From IMG/VR virus record IMGVR_UViG_3300025421_000060, positions 1-26,804 of that record: a stretch of DNA of 26,804 nucleotides; one strand, written 5' to 3'. Positions 11,784-19,515 of this stretch are shown piece by piece (within the stretch, counting starts at the first letter, position 1; every line of letters begins with the position of its first letter). A program made the translations under genes and the position numbers. The notes beneath the pieces are model-generated. The model saw only the letters and a list, made by a program, of their open reading frames with translations. It did no database searches and was not told the origin of the DNA. Source of the stretch: a virus.

Positions 11784-13283
11784 CTAAAAAAGTGTCGGTG
11801 CGTCAGGTGTGATGGCTTCGACTTGCTTAGCGTACTCTTTTTCAGCCCACGCCGTCCGAGCCTTGATGATCGGCCAGTAATCCTCAGTCATCTCGCAGCC
11901 AATCCATTCAAAGCCTTCCATGATGGCAGCGCAGGCAGTTGTGCCACTACCGAGGAACGGGTCAAGGATTGTGCCACCGGGAGGCGTGACCATCTTGACG
12001 AGGTAGCGCATGAGGGCGATGGGCTTGACGGTTGGGTGGATGTTGGCGGTGACTTTGGAACGGGTCTTGTACGGCACTTGCATAGCGTCTTGCCCCTCGT
12101 CACGCCCTGTCAGCATTTGTTCAGGCAACCCTTCCAACCCTGCGTTGCGCTCGGACTTACTGGCCTTAGCGCAGTAGAAGTAACGGGCTGCGGAGCCACC
12201 ATCGGCATAACCGTCAATGGCATTCTTGACGCCAGATAGACCAACGCTATTAGTGCTTGCGCCACCTTTGCGATGACCTGACTTTGAGCCGTTGCCAGTG
12301 CTTGCCGTTATCGGAAACCCCTCCAGCACTTCATCGCTTCCGTCGTGGATGACGTTGGCAGGCCAGCGACCTTGAGTGCTTGCCACAAATCCGTCGCCTT
12401 CGTAGCCATTCACAAAGCCGGAAGTAGCCTTGGCTCCACCGCCGAATCCATCAGCCTCACCAACTCGTGAAGCGTCAATGTTCAGCGCACCCGTTCCCCA
12501 CTCCAGCACGTTCGAGGCAACTGTTCCGGTAAGGGGCTTACGAGCAACGACGATTGGTTCGTGAGCAGGTTTGAGTGCCGTTCCCCAGCCCTGCCATTGT
12601 TGAGCCTCGGGAGTGGCTGGTGCGGTGATTGGAACTATTTTGTTGGCATTAGCATTGTCGCCTTCTGCTTGGCGCATACCAAATGTTTCACCGGAACCCA
12701 TACCGGCTTCTTTGTAGCCCACTATTTCACGCTTTGCTTCCGCTAGGTCGGCGTATGGCAAATCAAGAAAATCACGCAAAACGTTGAACTGTTCTGGTGA
12801 AATAGATTGGGCGTGCGAAGCCTTGTTGTAAAGCCAGCCCGTTGTTTTGCCGTTTTTTGACGGGAACAAATCGGTTAGTTGTTTCTTGGTAATACCCTTT
12901 TCCTCTGCCACCTTTAGGCAAAGGTCAATGAACCACCCAATGTTTTCACCACCTTGCTTGTCTATTGCCTTACTCACGTCCAGCGACTTCGGGAAGCCCG
13001 ACCCGTAGAGCCACATAATCTGGTCACGAACCTCAAAGCCAGCATCTTCGACAGCGCAGGCAAGGCGGTGATACGTGCGAGAACCACCGAAGGCAAGCAG
13101 GTGTCCACCCGGCTTCAGCACACGCAGGCACTCGGTCCACAGTTGCACCGAGTAAGCAATACCGGAGTTGTCCCACGCTTTGCCCATAAAGCCAAGTTCG
13201 TAGGGCGGATCGGTAACGATGGAGTCCACCGAGTTGTCTGGCATCTCAGCCACAAGTTCTAAACAGTTGCCACGAAGCAGCAT
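11784..13283 (-). CDS. Site-specific DNA methyltransferase (N6-adenine or N4-cytosine)
   Basis: A 499-residue enzyme that should methylate phage DNA. Catalytic motif IV is TDPPYELGF (DPPY at 25-28) and motif I is DPFLGSGTT (441-449), preceded by HPTVKPIALMRYLVK; this order places it among beta-type N6/N4 amino-methyltransferases. Residues of about 115-200 form an insert with a helical, HTH-like look (ITKKQLTDLFPSKNG) absent from its paralogue. A Gly-rich middle (RKPLTGTVASNVLEWGTG ... GSAARYFYCAK) is likely the target-recognition region. No restriction enzyme is next to it. TAATG overlap links it to the upstream paralogue. Confidence 0.88.
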   Translation of the reverse strand: MLLRGNCLELVAEMPDNSVDSIVTDPPYELGFMGKAWDNSGIAYSVQLWTECLRVLKPGGHLLAFGGSRTYHRLACAVEDAGFEVRDQIMWLYGSGFPKSLDVSKAIDKQGGENIGWFIDLCLKVAEEKGITKKQLTDLFPSKNGKTTGWLYNKASHAQSISPEQFNVLRDFLDLPYADLAEAKREIVGYKEAGMGSGETFGMRQAEGDNANANKIVPITAPATPEAQQWQGWGTALKPAHEPIVVARKPLTGTVASNVLEWGTGALNIDASRVGEADGFGGGAKATSGFVNGYEGDGFVASTQGRWPANVIHDGSDEVLEGFPITASTGNGSKSGHRKGGASTNSVGLSGVKNAIDGYADGGSAARYFYCAKASKSERNAGLEGLPEQMLTGRDEGQDAMQVPYKTRSKVTANIHPTVKPIALMRYLVKMVTPPGGTILDPFLGSGTTACAAIMEGFEWIGCEMTEDYWPIIKARTAWAEKEYAKQVEAITPDAPTLF

Positions 13284-14575
13284 TACTTGTCTCCTGCCTT
13301 AGTCATACCCTCTGCTGAAATCGCTTCAGCGATGGTTGGATTGTCGAATGGGTCGAGAACTACGCCGCCGAGTGGGGTAATCAGTTTCACGAGGTAGCGG
13401 AATAGTGAAATCGGCTTTGGGGCGGTGGCGAAAAATCGTGCGGCTGAGCCGCTACCACCATAACCGCCCGACCTTTCATGGACACCGACACCAAACATGC
13501 CTACTGCGCTGCTTTTTCCCGCTACTCCGTATTTACTGACGGGGAACCCTGCCAGCACTTCCTCACTACCGTCGTGGATGACGTTGGCAGGCCAGCGACC
13601 AAGTTCGTGCTTCTGCGAACGGTATTCTGGGTTCATGGAGCCGTTGAAATACCGACCTTCGTGGTCAACGGTGGCGTTCGATGTTCCCCAAACTCCGTCC
13701 ATGTTCCCTGCAACCCTTGACCCGTCAATGTTGATCCCGCCGACCCCGTATTCCAAAACATTTGCCGCCACGGTGCCGTCGAGGGGCTTTCTCCCGAGGA
13801 CAATGGACAGGTGCGCTATTTCGTCCTCCGTGTAAGGGAGTTGCTGAAAAAATCGTGCTGCGGAGCCAGAACCGCCAAACCCGCCCCATTTTTCGTGACT
13901 ACCTACATCGAACATGCCGACACCTGCGTTGCGCCGACCCGCCACCCCGTCTTTGCTCGATGGAAAATCCAAAGCAGGGCAACCTTCGGCGCACTCGTAA
14001 ATCGGCGAGGAAACTACTTGCCCCGTCCATCCATCGTGCTCGTATCCATTGACGAAACCCGATGTTGCCTTCGAGCCGCCGCCAAAACTGTCTGGGGCTT
14101 GTCCGATAATCCTGCACTCAGGGAGGTGGGAGATCATCACATTGGCAGGCCACCTTCCGGTGACGGTTGCCGAGCCAGACTTCTTGTTCTTGCCGCCGCC
14201 GGTGGTTTCAAAGTTGCCGGAGGTCATCGTGAGGTCATAGGTGCGTTCCTCCGCCCCGACCCTCGAAGCGTCAATATTCATCGCCCCAACCCCGTATTTC
14301 AGCACATTGGACGCAACGGTTCCCTCTAGGGGCTTGCGAGCCAATACTGCGGAGTTGTGACGCTTGTGGAGCCAGATCAGTTGGTCACGAACCTCGAAAC
14401 CGGCATCTTCGATGGCTACGGCGACACGGTGATACTGCCTCGGCTCGGAAATGGCGATTACATGGCCGCCCGGCTTTAGGACACGGAGGCACTCAACCCA
14501 CAACTCGATCCCGATGCCCTCTAGCGGCATTTCAGCGATGACGCTATCCACGCTGCACTCGGGGAGTTGGTTCAC
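13283..14575 (-). CDS. Catalytically inactive-looking DNA methyltransferase paralogue
   Basis: A 430-residue homologue of the downstream methyltransferase. The DPPY motif is replaced by AEMPLEG (residues 14-20) and DPFLGSGTT by DPFDNPTIAE (408-417), so SAM binding and catalysis should be lost. The flanking LWVECLRVLKPGGHVIAI and YHRVAVAIEDAGFEVRDQLIWL segments are preserved. The middle is duplicated: RKPLEGTVASNVLKYGVGAMN ... GSGSAARFF appears twice (second copy RKPLDGTVAANVLEYGVGG). GTG 14575 is the first start after an in-frame stop; about 13 residues of the paralogue's N-terminus are missing. It may be a DNA-recognition partner or a decaying gene. Confidence 0.8.
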   Translation of the reverse strand: MNQLPECSVDSVIAEMPLEGIGIELWVECLRVLKPGGHVIAISEPRQYHRVAVAIEDAGFEVRDQLIWLHKRHNSAVLARKPLEGTVASNVLKYGVGAMNIDASRVGAEERTYDLTMTSGNFETTGGGKNKKSGSATVTGRWPANVMISHLPECRIIGQAPDSFGGGSKATSGFVNGYEHDGWTGQVVSSPIYECAEGCPALDFPSSKDGVAGRRNAGVGMFDVGSHEKWGGFGGSGSAARFFQQLPYTEDEIAHLSIVLGRKPLDGTVAANVLEYGVGGINIDGSRVAGNMDGVWGTSNATVDHEGRYFNGSMNPEYRSQKHELGRWPANVIHDGSEEVLAGFPVSKYGVAGKSSAVGMFGVGVHERSGGYGGSGSAARFFATAPKPISLFRYLVKLITPLGGVVLDPFDNPTIAEAISAEGMTKAGDK

Positions 14576-14595
14576 GATCCAAAACTTTACAGTAT

Positions 14596-14625
14596 TTCAC
14601 TTATCGCCGCAGGGAGGGCTATGCT
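14596..14625 (+). promoter_or_regulatory. Leaderless promoter of the metallophosphoesterase gene
   Basis: TTCACT (14596-14601), 18 bases, TATGCT (14620-14625), then six bases to ATG 14632. The -35 overlaps an ATTTCAC word that also lies 20 bases before the divergent methyltransferase start, so one protein could control both directions. Confidence 0.55.
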
Positions 14626-14631
14626 GTCCCA

Positions 14632-15372
14632 ATGCCCGAACCGTCAGTTCTCCTCGTCGGCGATCTTCATGGGAACGTCAATGCTCTACAGCGAGCGTTC
14701 CTACAGGCGCACTACGCCGGAGCCTCGGCGATTATCCAACTAGGCGACTTTGGATTTGGCTGGCGGCTCGACGATGGAAAATGTGCGTTCACGAACCTCG
14801 TAGCGGATTTTGTCCGGCAAAGTGAAATAAGATTTCACTTCCTTGACGGAAATCACGAAAACTTCGACCTGCTCTACGCTATTCCAAAAGACGAGAACGG
14901 GCATCGTGAGGTTGCGCCCGGCGTGTTCCACCTCCACAGGGGTTCCAAGTTGTCCATAGGTTCTACGACCTTTCTGGCGATGGGCGGTGCGTATTCTGTG
15001 GACAAGCCCAACCGTCGAGAAGGCGTGTCGTGGTGGCCGCAGGAAGCGATCACCGATGAAGATGTTGAGCGTGCTCTCGCCGCCGGACAGGTTGATGTGC
15101 TGCTCAGTCACGACATTCCTCGTGGCATCCAAGACGAGGAGAAGGTCGCTCCCTACCTCGACCGCATTTTTGGCACCGGAGCCGCAGAGAACGCCTTTGT
15201 CGGGCAAACGCTACTCCGACAGGTGCTCGATGCTTGCGGAGCGCAGCGGGCATTTCACGGGCATCTCCACTACTTCCATGAGACATGGCTAGGTGCCCAA
15301 GGGGAGGGTGTCCTCGTAGTTGGACTGAACAAAGAGGACGAGCCAGACAGCACGATCCTTTTGGAGTGCTAG
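14632..15372 (+). CDS. Calcineurin-like metallophosphoesterase
   Basis: A 246-residue phosphoesterase with all family motifs: VGDLHGN (Asp11, His13), LGDFGFG (Asp39), LDGNHEN (Asn74, His75), LLSHDIP (His160) and FHGHLHY (His209, His211), which bind two metals. Relatives act as protein phosphatases, nucleotidases or RNA 2',3'-cyclic phosphodiesterases. No Shine-Dalgarno precedes the ATG; TATGCT six bases upstream indicates a leaderless transcript. An internal dyad (14821-14839) carries the GTGAAAT word in both directions. Substrate unknown. Confidence 0.88.
   Translation: MPEPSVLLVGDLHGNVNALQRAFLQAHYAGASAIIQLGDFGFGWRLDDGKCAFTNLVADFVRQSEIRFHFLDGNHENFDLLYAIPKDENGHREVAPGVFHLHRGSKLSIGSTTFLAMGGAYSVDKPNRREGVSWWPQEAITDEDVERALAAGQVDVLLSHDIPRGIQDEEKVAPYLDRIFGTGAAENAFVGQTLLRQVLDACGAQRAFHGHLHYFHETWLGAQGEGVLVVGLNKEDEPDSTILLEC
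14821..14839. repeat. Perfect GTGAAAT dyad inside a coding region
   Basis: AGTGAAAT, AAG, ATTTCACT: an 8-bp inverted repeat with a 3-base centre inside the metallophosphoesterase gene. It joins a + and a - copy of the GTGAAAT word that is frequent in the window and would suit a dimeric DNA-binding protein. Confidence 0.6.
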
Positions 15373-15376
15373 GTAG

Positions 15377-15405
15377 TTGCACCACTCCACCGGAGTTGCT
15401 AACCT
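15377..15405 (+). promoter_or_regulatory. Leaderless promoter of the 15413 gene
   Basis: TTGCAC (15377-15382), 17 bases, TAACCT (15400-15405), then seven bases to ATG 15413. The promoter lies in a short gap after the phosphoesterase stop, and the gene has no Shine-Dalgarno. Confidence 0.7.
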
Positions 15406-15412
15406 TCGGTTT

Positions 15413-15679
15413 ATGACCCGCTACGAAATCTACAAGCCTGCCGACGACGGTGAGATGCCGGAAAAATGTGCCGCCTTCGTCAGTAGCACTTTAGAACTCG
15501 GCGCATACCTCGAACGGAACTTCCCGTCAGCACTCTGGGAAAAATCCGCCGGTCTGTTCGACAGCCACTTTGATACCGGCACAGCCACCTTCGACGATGG
15601 CGACGAAATCCGTGTGCGTGGCATTTACCCCTACAGCGATGACTATGTGCATCTCGTCATTCGGAGAGTGATCTCATGA
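15413..15679 (+). CDS. Hypothetical protein
   Basis: Eighty-eight residues starting MTRYEIYKPADDGEMPEKCA, mixed alpha/beta with no family recognised. It is the first gene of a run of small genes and has its own leaderless promoter. Its stop overlaps the next start (ATGA). A GTG in the same frame upstream, or the ATG-like start at 15377, would lie within the promoter and is rejected. Confidence 0.75.
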   Translation: MTRYEIYKPADDGEMPEKCAAFVSSTLELGAYLERNFPSALWEKSAGLFDSHFDTGTATFDDGDEIRVRGIYPYSDDYVHLVIRRVIS

Positions 15680-15870
15680 AAACCCTCGCCAACCTGCTTG
15701 CCCTGATCTTGATTTTGGTCATCATCGCTGCCGTTTGGGTCATGGCGGTCGGACCGATCTTCGCCTACCTCATGTGGGGCTGGAAATCCGCCATCGGTGC
15801 GCTCTGCTTGTCGTTCGCCATCGCTTGCACCTTCCAACTTGTCGCATCATTCCTGCCGAAAAAAAAGTGA
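15676..15870 (+). CDS. Small membrane protein with two helices
   Basis: Sixty-four residues: LLALILILVIIAAVWVMAV forms the first membrane helix, IGALCLSFAIACTFQLVASF the second, with a basic FLPKKK tail. Coupled to the previous gene by ATGA and to the deaminase by GTGA. Function unknown. Confidence 0.75.
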   Translation: MKTLANLLALILILVIIAAVWVMAVGPIFAYLMWGWKSAIGALCLSFAIACTFQLVASFLPKKK

Positions 15871-16382
15871 ACGAGGCTTACGCCTACGAAATCATGCGTC
15901 TCGTCATGGACGCTGCTCAGGGGTCGCCTGATCCGTCCACCCAAAATGCTGCGGTCATCGTAAATCCGTGGCGAGGGGTCGCACCCGAGACGCTGGCGGT
16001 AAATCGCTTCCCGACAGGGGTGCAGGAAAATCCTGAACGGTGGGAGCGACCGGGCAAGTATCTGTTCGTCGAGCACGCCGAGCGCAATGCCATCTACGCT
16101 GCGGCACGACACGGCATCGCAACAAAAAACATGATGCTCGTCGCTGTATGGGCTGCTTGTGCCGACTGTGCCCGAGCCATCATTCAGGCCGAAATATCTA
16201 CGCTCGTCCGCTATGTGAGCACCGAGCACCTGCATTGGAGCGACAGCACGAACGCCGCAGAGAAAATGTTGGAGGAAGCAGGCGTGGAGATCGTGACCCT
16301 TGACCGCCCGATGCCCGATGTTGCACCGCTGCGCCGCAACGAAAATGTGTGGTTGCCGTCAGGTGCTACACCCATCTGCTAA
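15867..16382 (+). CDS. dCMP deaminase-like protein
   Basis: A 171-residue cytidine-deaminase-fold protein. VEHAERNAIYAAARHG (residues 69-84) gives the H-A-E zinc and proton-relay motif, and WAACADCARAII (95-106) the C-x-x-C half; the usual Pro before the first Cys is Ala. Size and the ERNAIYAA segment fit deoxycytidylate deaminases, which turn dCMP to dUMP for dTTP synthesis. GTG 15867 is coupled to the membrane-protein gene (GTGA); no Shine-Dalgarno is visible, only an A-run. Phage enzymes of this kind adjust the nucleotide pool during replication. Confidence 0.82.
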   Translation: MNEAYAYEIMRLVMDAAQGSPDPSTQNAAVIVNPWRGVAPETLAVNRFPTGVQENPERWERPGKYLFVEHAERNAIYAAARHGIATKNMMLVAVWAACADCARAIIQAEISTLVRYVSTEHLHWSDSTNAAEKMLEEAGVEIVTLDRPMPDVAPLRRNENVWLPSGATPIC

Positions 16383-16385
16383 ACT
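16378..16385 (+). promoter_or_regulatory. Extended -10 box of the oligoribonuclease gene
   Basis: TGC followed by TAAACT (16380-16385), six bases before ATG 16392. A TGN motif before the -10 allows weak or absent -35 recognition. The hexamer overlaps the deaminase stop. Confidence 0.5.
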
Positions 16386-16391
16386 AGGGTT

Positions 16392-16916
16392 ATGTTCACA
16401 TGGATAGACACGGAAACGACGGGGTTGGACTACGGGAAGGACGCTCTGCTCGAAATCGCAGTCGTGGTGACTGACGATGACTTGCAGACCATCGCCGAAA
16501 AAACCATCGTCATCAAGCCAAAGCGTCGTGCGCTCCGCCGCATGGACGACTTCGTGACCAAGATGCACACAAAATCCGGTCTGCTCGCCGAACTCAGCAA
16601 GGGCGTGTCGGTGCGTCAGGCGGAAATCCAAATCCTCGGTTTCCTCGATGGCTGTGGCGTTCCAAAGGGCAGCCCGATGGGCGGGAACAGCGTCCACTTC
16701 GACCGCCGCTTCATCGAGCGGGACATGCCCACCCTCGCTAAGCGGTTTGGACACCGCAACATTGACGTTTCGACGCTCGGCGAGTTGGCGAAGCGTTGGC
16801 ACGGGAAGGCATACTCCGAGTGGAGAAAATCCGCTAGCGAGACAGCCCACCGTGCGCTAGACGACATTCGATCCTGCATCGAGCAGTTGAGGTTCTACCG
16901 AAAGTTGGGGCTGTGA
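16392..16916 (+). CDS. orn: Oligoribonuclease-type DEDDh exonuclease
   Basis: A 174-residue 3'-5' exonuclease: WIDTETTGLD (Asp6, Glu8), GNSVHFDRRFI (Asp104) and HRALDDI (His153, Asp158) are the ExoI, II and III motifs of DEDDh nucleases. Length and the MGGNSVHFDRRF segment match oligoribonuclease, which degrades 2-5 nt RNA and pGpG and recycles nucleotides. It follows a dCMP deaminase, so the two may serve nucleotide salvage. The ATG is leaderless-looking. Its stop overlaps the next GTG start. Confidence 0.88.
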   Translation: MFTWIDTETTGLDYGKDALLEIAVVVTDDDLQTIAEKTIVIKPKRRALRRMDDFVTKMHTKSGLLAELSKGVSVRQAEIQILGFLDGCGVPKGSPMGGNSVHFDRRFIERDMPTLAKRFGHRNIDVSTLGELAKRWHGKAYSEWRKSASETAHRALDDIRSCIEQLRFYRKLGL

Positions 16917-17188
16917 CGAAAATCCAATGGCGCAAGCAAGAGGGCTACACCCTCGTCGGCTCTGACCGGATCGCCGAGCAATACATCGGCGAGTGCGGGA
17001 AAATCTACTGCTATGTGGAGTCTCACAAGTGGGACGAGCGAGGCGAACGCTACATCTACCCACGATGGTTGCTGTGGTTCAGTGTGGGCTTCCAAAAATC
17101 CGGCATCTACATCAACGACTTCATCTTCGACACCGATACGGAGGCGAAAGAGGCGGCGGAAAATCTTGTCGCAGCACTCACGGAGTAG
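16913..17188 (+). CDS. Hypothetical protein
   Basis: Ninety-one residues (MTKIQWRKQEGYTLVGSDRI...), rich in aromatic residues with a beta-strand-like middle (RYIYPRWLLWFSVGF) and an acidic helical C-terminus. GTG start coupled to the exonuclease by GTGA. No family recognised. Confidence 0.7.
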   Translation: MTKIQWRKQEGYTLVGSDRIAEQYIGECGKIYCYVESHKWDERGERYIYPRWLLWFSVGFQKSGIYINDFIFDTDTEAKEAAENLVAALTE

Positions 17189-17197
17189 CCTTGTCGT

Positions 17198-17404
17198 ATG
17201 GACGACGAACTTGACGGCTTAGAGGCGGAGATCAGGGCAGAGTTCAGCCCTGCCGAAATCCTGCTCGGCATCAGACAGTTCGCCGAGGTCAAGTTGGGCA
17301 TGAGCGGCGACGAGTTCATCGCCAAAGTCCGAGCCGGAGAAAATGTTGGGCGGCTCCACTCCAAAGCGCAAGATGTGGCTGATCTAGTAGCCTTCCTGCC
17401 ATGA
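17198..17404 (+). CDS. Hypothetical small protein
   Basis: Sixty-eight residues (MDDELDGLEAEIRAEFSPAE...), helical and acidic, function unknown. TAGCCT lies six bases before the ATG and also contains the stop of the preceding gene; GGAG is 12 bases away. Its end overlaps the next start by ATGA. Confidence 0.65.
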   Translation: MDDELDGLEAEIRAEFSPAEILLGIRQFAEVKLGMSGDEFIAKVRAGENVGRLHSKAQDVADLVAFLP

Positions 17405-17805
17405 CGACGCTTCTCGTGCTCTCGCAGGAAAAAAATGTGTGCATCGCACTACTCAACGCCGATGGCGTGTTCCTCAGCACCGTCCCGATCTCAACCGACA
17501 CCGACGAGACGGTCACTCCCGACGACGCTGTGCGCCTTGCCGAAAATGCTGGCTGGCAAACCTACGGCGAATGGATACAAGACGGGGACGAGCGTTGGAT
17601 CATTGCCGTTCCAAAACCCATCACCTTCGCCTTCGCTGGCAGCGAAATCACCGACGAGCAGGCACTCTACAACGCCAAAGCCGCCGGTTATGAGGTTCGA
17701 GAGGTCGTCCGCCAAACGCCCGACTCCGTTGCTGGAAAAATCTACATCGCCTTCTCAGTGGACAAGCCGCATCTCTGGGACTGGGGAACCTATGAACCCT
17801 TTTGA
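17401..17805 (+). CDS. Hypothetical protein
   Basis: A 134-residue protein with a beta-rich N-terminus (MTTLLVLSQEKNVCIALLNA) and two similar helical segments, DDAVRLAENAGWQTYG and DEQALYNAKAAGYEVRE, which look like an internal repeat. Coupled to the preceding gene by ATGA. No family recognised. Confidence 0.7.
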   Translation: MTTLLVLSQEKNVCIALLNADGVFLSTVPISTDTDETVTPDDAVRLAENAGWQTYGEWIQDGDERWIIAVPKPITFAFAGSEITDEQALYNAKAAGYEVREVVRQTPDSVAGKIYIAFSVDKPHLWDWGTYEPF

Positions 17806-17977
17806 TCCAAACCCTGCGCCGTGGCGAGCCTACTCAGACCCCGATGCTTCCGAATGGGTCATCGAGGACGGCAACGGCAACGAAATCCTGTTCGCCTCCA
17901 CGAAGCAAGTGGCTACCGAGACGATCAACATGGTCGTCCGGGCAGTGAACCGCTACAAAGATGGTGAAAAAGCGTGA
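17792..17977 (+). CDS. Hypothetical small protein
   Basis: Sixty-one residues starting MNPFDPNPAPWRAYSDPDAS, with a short beta hairpin (EWVIEDGNGNEILFAS) and a C-terminal helix. ATG 17792 follows GGGGA and overlaps the upstream gene by 14 bases in another frame. A longer frame upstream inside that gene is a shadow. Confidence 0.65.
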   Translation: MNPFDPNPAPWRAYSDPDASEWVIEDGNGNEILFASTKQVATETINMVVRAVNRYKDGEKA

Positions 17978-17996
17978 ACGGGCATCAAATCTCATG

Positions 17997-18002
17997 TAGG
18001 GT
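17997..18002 (+). promoter_or_regulatory. Possible leaderless -10 box
   Basis: TAGGGT six bases before ATG 18009; no clear -35. Support comes only from repeated spacing at other starts in the window. Confidence 0.35.
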
Positions 18003-18008
18003 TGCCGC

Positions 18009-18341
18009 ATGACGCTCGCCAGACGACTGCTTCTGCGCCTCGGGATAATCCAAGAGCCAGAACTTACGGATTTCACGGCACTTGACCCCGAAATCCAAAT
18101 CGCTGTCGCTACGGAAGCCGCCTTAGCCGCCGCCGTAGATTTGATCGTGCTCCAAAAGATCGCATGGAACGAACTGTGCGACAACCTTGCTGAAATGGGC
18201 TGCACCGTTTCGGTTGCGCCACATGCTCAGGAACGCTACGACGAAATCATGAAGCGGCTCAACGCTGCCATGATCGTCGCAGGGGAAAATGTCGGAGTGC
18301 CCGACGAGGTAATGAGAGGATTACGCCGTGACCGACCCTAG
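18009..18341 (+). CDS. Hypothetical helical protein
   Basis: A 110-residue, mostly helical protein (MTLARRLLLRLGIIQEPELT...) with an Ala-rich central helix (VATEAALAAAVDLIVLQK). No Shine-Dalgarno precedes the ATG, fitting a leaderless start at TAGGGT. It overlaps the next gene by 14 bases. Function unknown. Confidence 0.7.
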   Translation: MTLARRLLLRLGIIQEPELTDFTALDPEIQIAVATEAALAAAVDLIVLQKIAWNELCDNLAEMGCTVSVAPHAQERYDEIMKRLNAAMIVAGENVGVPDEVMRGLRRDRP

Positions 18342-18630
18342 CGAGAACCCAATGCCCGAGGGGTTGGACGACGCAGCCGCCGAGAAGGTAGCCGTTGATG
18401 CTGGTATCGAAGCCATTCGGAAAATCCACGCCATCGAACGGCAGATGCTCAACCGAGCGATCCACTCCCTTTCCGAAATCACGGGCAAGTCAGTCCAAGA
18501 TGTGCTGGAAATCTTGGCTGATGGCGTGGACACCGAATACCACGGCGCAGTCCAACAAGCGCAGGCAGCGGCAAAGGTGGCAGAGGCAACAAAATCCCTC
18601 TACATTCCAAAGCCCTACTTGCCCAACTGA
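18328..18630 (+). CDS. Hypothetical helical protein
   Basis: A 100-residue protein, charged and helical, with a Gln/Ala-rich C-terminal helix (VQQAQAAAKVAEATK). GTG 18328 follows GAGAGGA at a good spacing. Its 3' end overlaps the convergent Zn-repeat gene by 16 bases. No family recognised. Confidence 0.7.
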   Translation: MTDPSENPMPEGLDDAAAEKVAVDAGIEAIRKIHAIERQMLNRAIHSLSEITGKSVQDVLEILADGVDTEYHGAVQQAQAAAKVAEATKSLYIPKPYLPN

Positions 18631-19079
18631 GCCTCGTCCCTAAGACGCTGACGACGCTTGCGCTGATACTCCCGCATCGCCGTCACGCAAATCTCGCAAC
18701 GGCAACGGTGGTTGTCGTAGGCCGAAATCCCGTGCTTGATGGGACGGACTGAACGGCGAGGACAGCGAGGATCACCACACGAGCAAATCCTCCCGTCTGC
18801 CATGCTTCTCGCCTGCCGATACTTTTGGCGGTAGAGCCGTAGGGCATCGGTGCACTCTGGGCATCGGCAGCCGTGGTTGGTGTAGCGGCTGTAGTAACCG
18901 TGAGGCACGACAAACTTTTCATCGTGCACAACTTTGCAGGTCGGACACAGTTCAGGCTCCGGCTCAGGTTCGACGACTGCGGTGGCAGGCACGAAAATAA
19001 TGCTCGGGTCGGTGGGTTGCGCTGGCTCGTCGTAAGCGTCCCACCAGTCCAACTCTGGGCGGAAGGAAAATGCGGTCAT
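18615..19079 (-). CDS. Protein with two NHxCRCxxC zinc repeats
   Basis: A 154-residue protein with tandem units: HGYYSRYTNHGCRCPECTDA (about residues 60-79) and HGISAYDNHRCRCEICVTAM (about 117-136), each followed by a basic helix (LRLYRQKYRQ, REYQRKRRQ). Between them lies CSCGDPRCPRRSV, and before them CPTC. The repeat N-H-x-C-R-C-x2-C with a basic helix is known from actinophage small proteins and from the ends of some HNH nucleases and likely binds DNA. Start 19079 has a weak Shine-Dalgarno. It follows the acidic gene at four bases. Confidence 0.72.
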   Translation of the reverse strand: MTAFSFRPELDWWDAYDEPAQPTDPSIIFVPATAVVEPEPEPELCPTCKVVHDEKFVVPHGYYSRYTNHGCRCPECTDALRLYRQKYRQARSMADGRICSCGDPRCPRRSVRPIKHGISAYDNHRCRCEICVTAMREYQRKRRQRLRDEAQLGK

Positions 19080-19083
19080 TCCG

Positions 19084-19515
19084 CTACCTCACGATCTCGT
19101 AGTGATGGGGGACTGCTCGCTTGTGGCTGTTAGCGGGCGAAAATCTTGGGTTCGGGTATGCCTTCGATGAACCGCCATGCACCGAGAGTGGCGTTGGCTC
19201 AGGCGTGGGCTTCGGGTTCAGCACGGTCTTTTCCGTGAGCGCAACCAACGCATCGTCCCAAGCATCGAAATCAAAACTGCCGTCCTGATCGAAGCCATCG
19301 TCGTCCGTCGTGTCGCCGAAAATCTTGTCGTATTCCTCGGTGTCGAACAAGTAGAACGACAACTCATCCAACTCGCAACCGATGAGATAGCACAGATCAA
19401 GGTCGCTCATGGTGCGAACCAAATGTTCCGGCGTGTCGTAGGCTTCAGACACCGCCACAATGTCTGCCTCGCTCATGTTGCGAGCGAGCAAGCGTGGGTC
19501 AAGTGCTCTGGTCAT
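19084..19515 (-). CDS. Acidic hypothetical protein
   Basis: A 143-residue protein whose middle is strongly acidic (IFGDTTDDDGFDQDGSFDFD), followed by a Pro-rich linker and a basic tail. No domain recognised; the charge pattern could mimic DNA. The start overlaps the upstream gene's stop as TAATG. A longer frame to 19596 lies inside that gene and is not used. Confidence 0.7.
   Translation of the reverse strand: MTRALDPRLLARNMSEADIVAVSEAYDTPEHLVRTMSDLDLCYLIGCELDELSFYLFDTEEYDKIFGDTTDDDGFDQDGSFDFDAWDDALVALTEKTVLNPKPTPEPTPLSVHGGSSKAYPNPRFSPANSHKRAVPHHYEIVR

Noticed and set aside
11784-14575. A restriction-modification system with a restriction enzyme
   Set aside because: No nuclease gene adjoins the two methyltransferases; the neighbours are a glycosyltransferase and a phosphoesterase.
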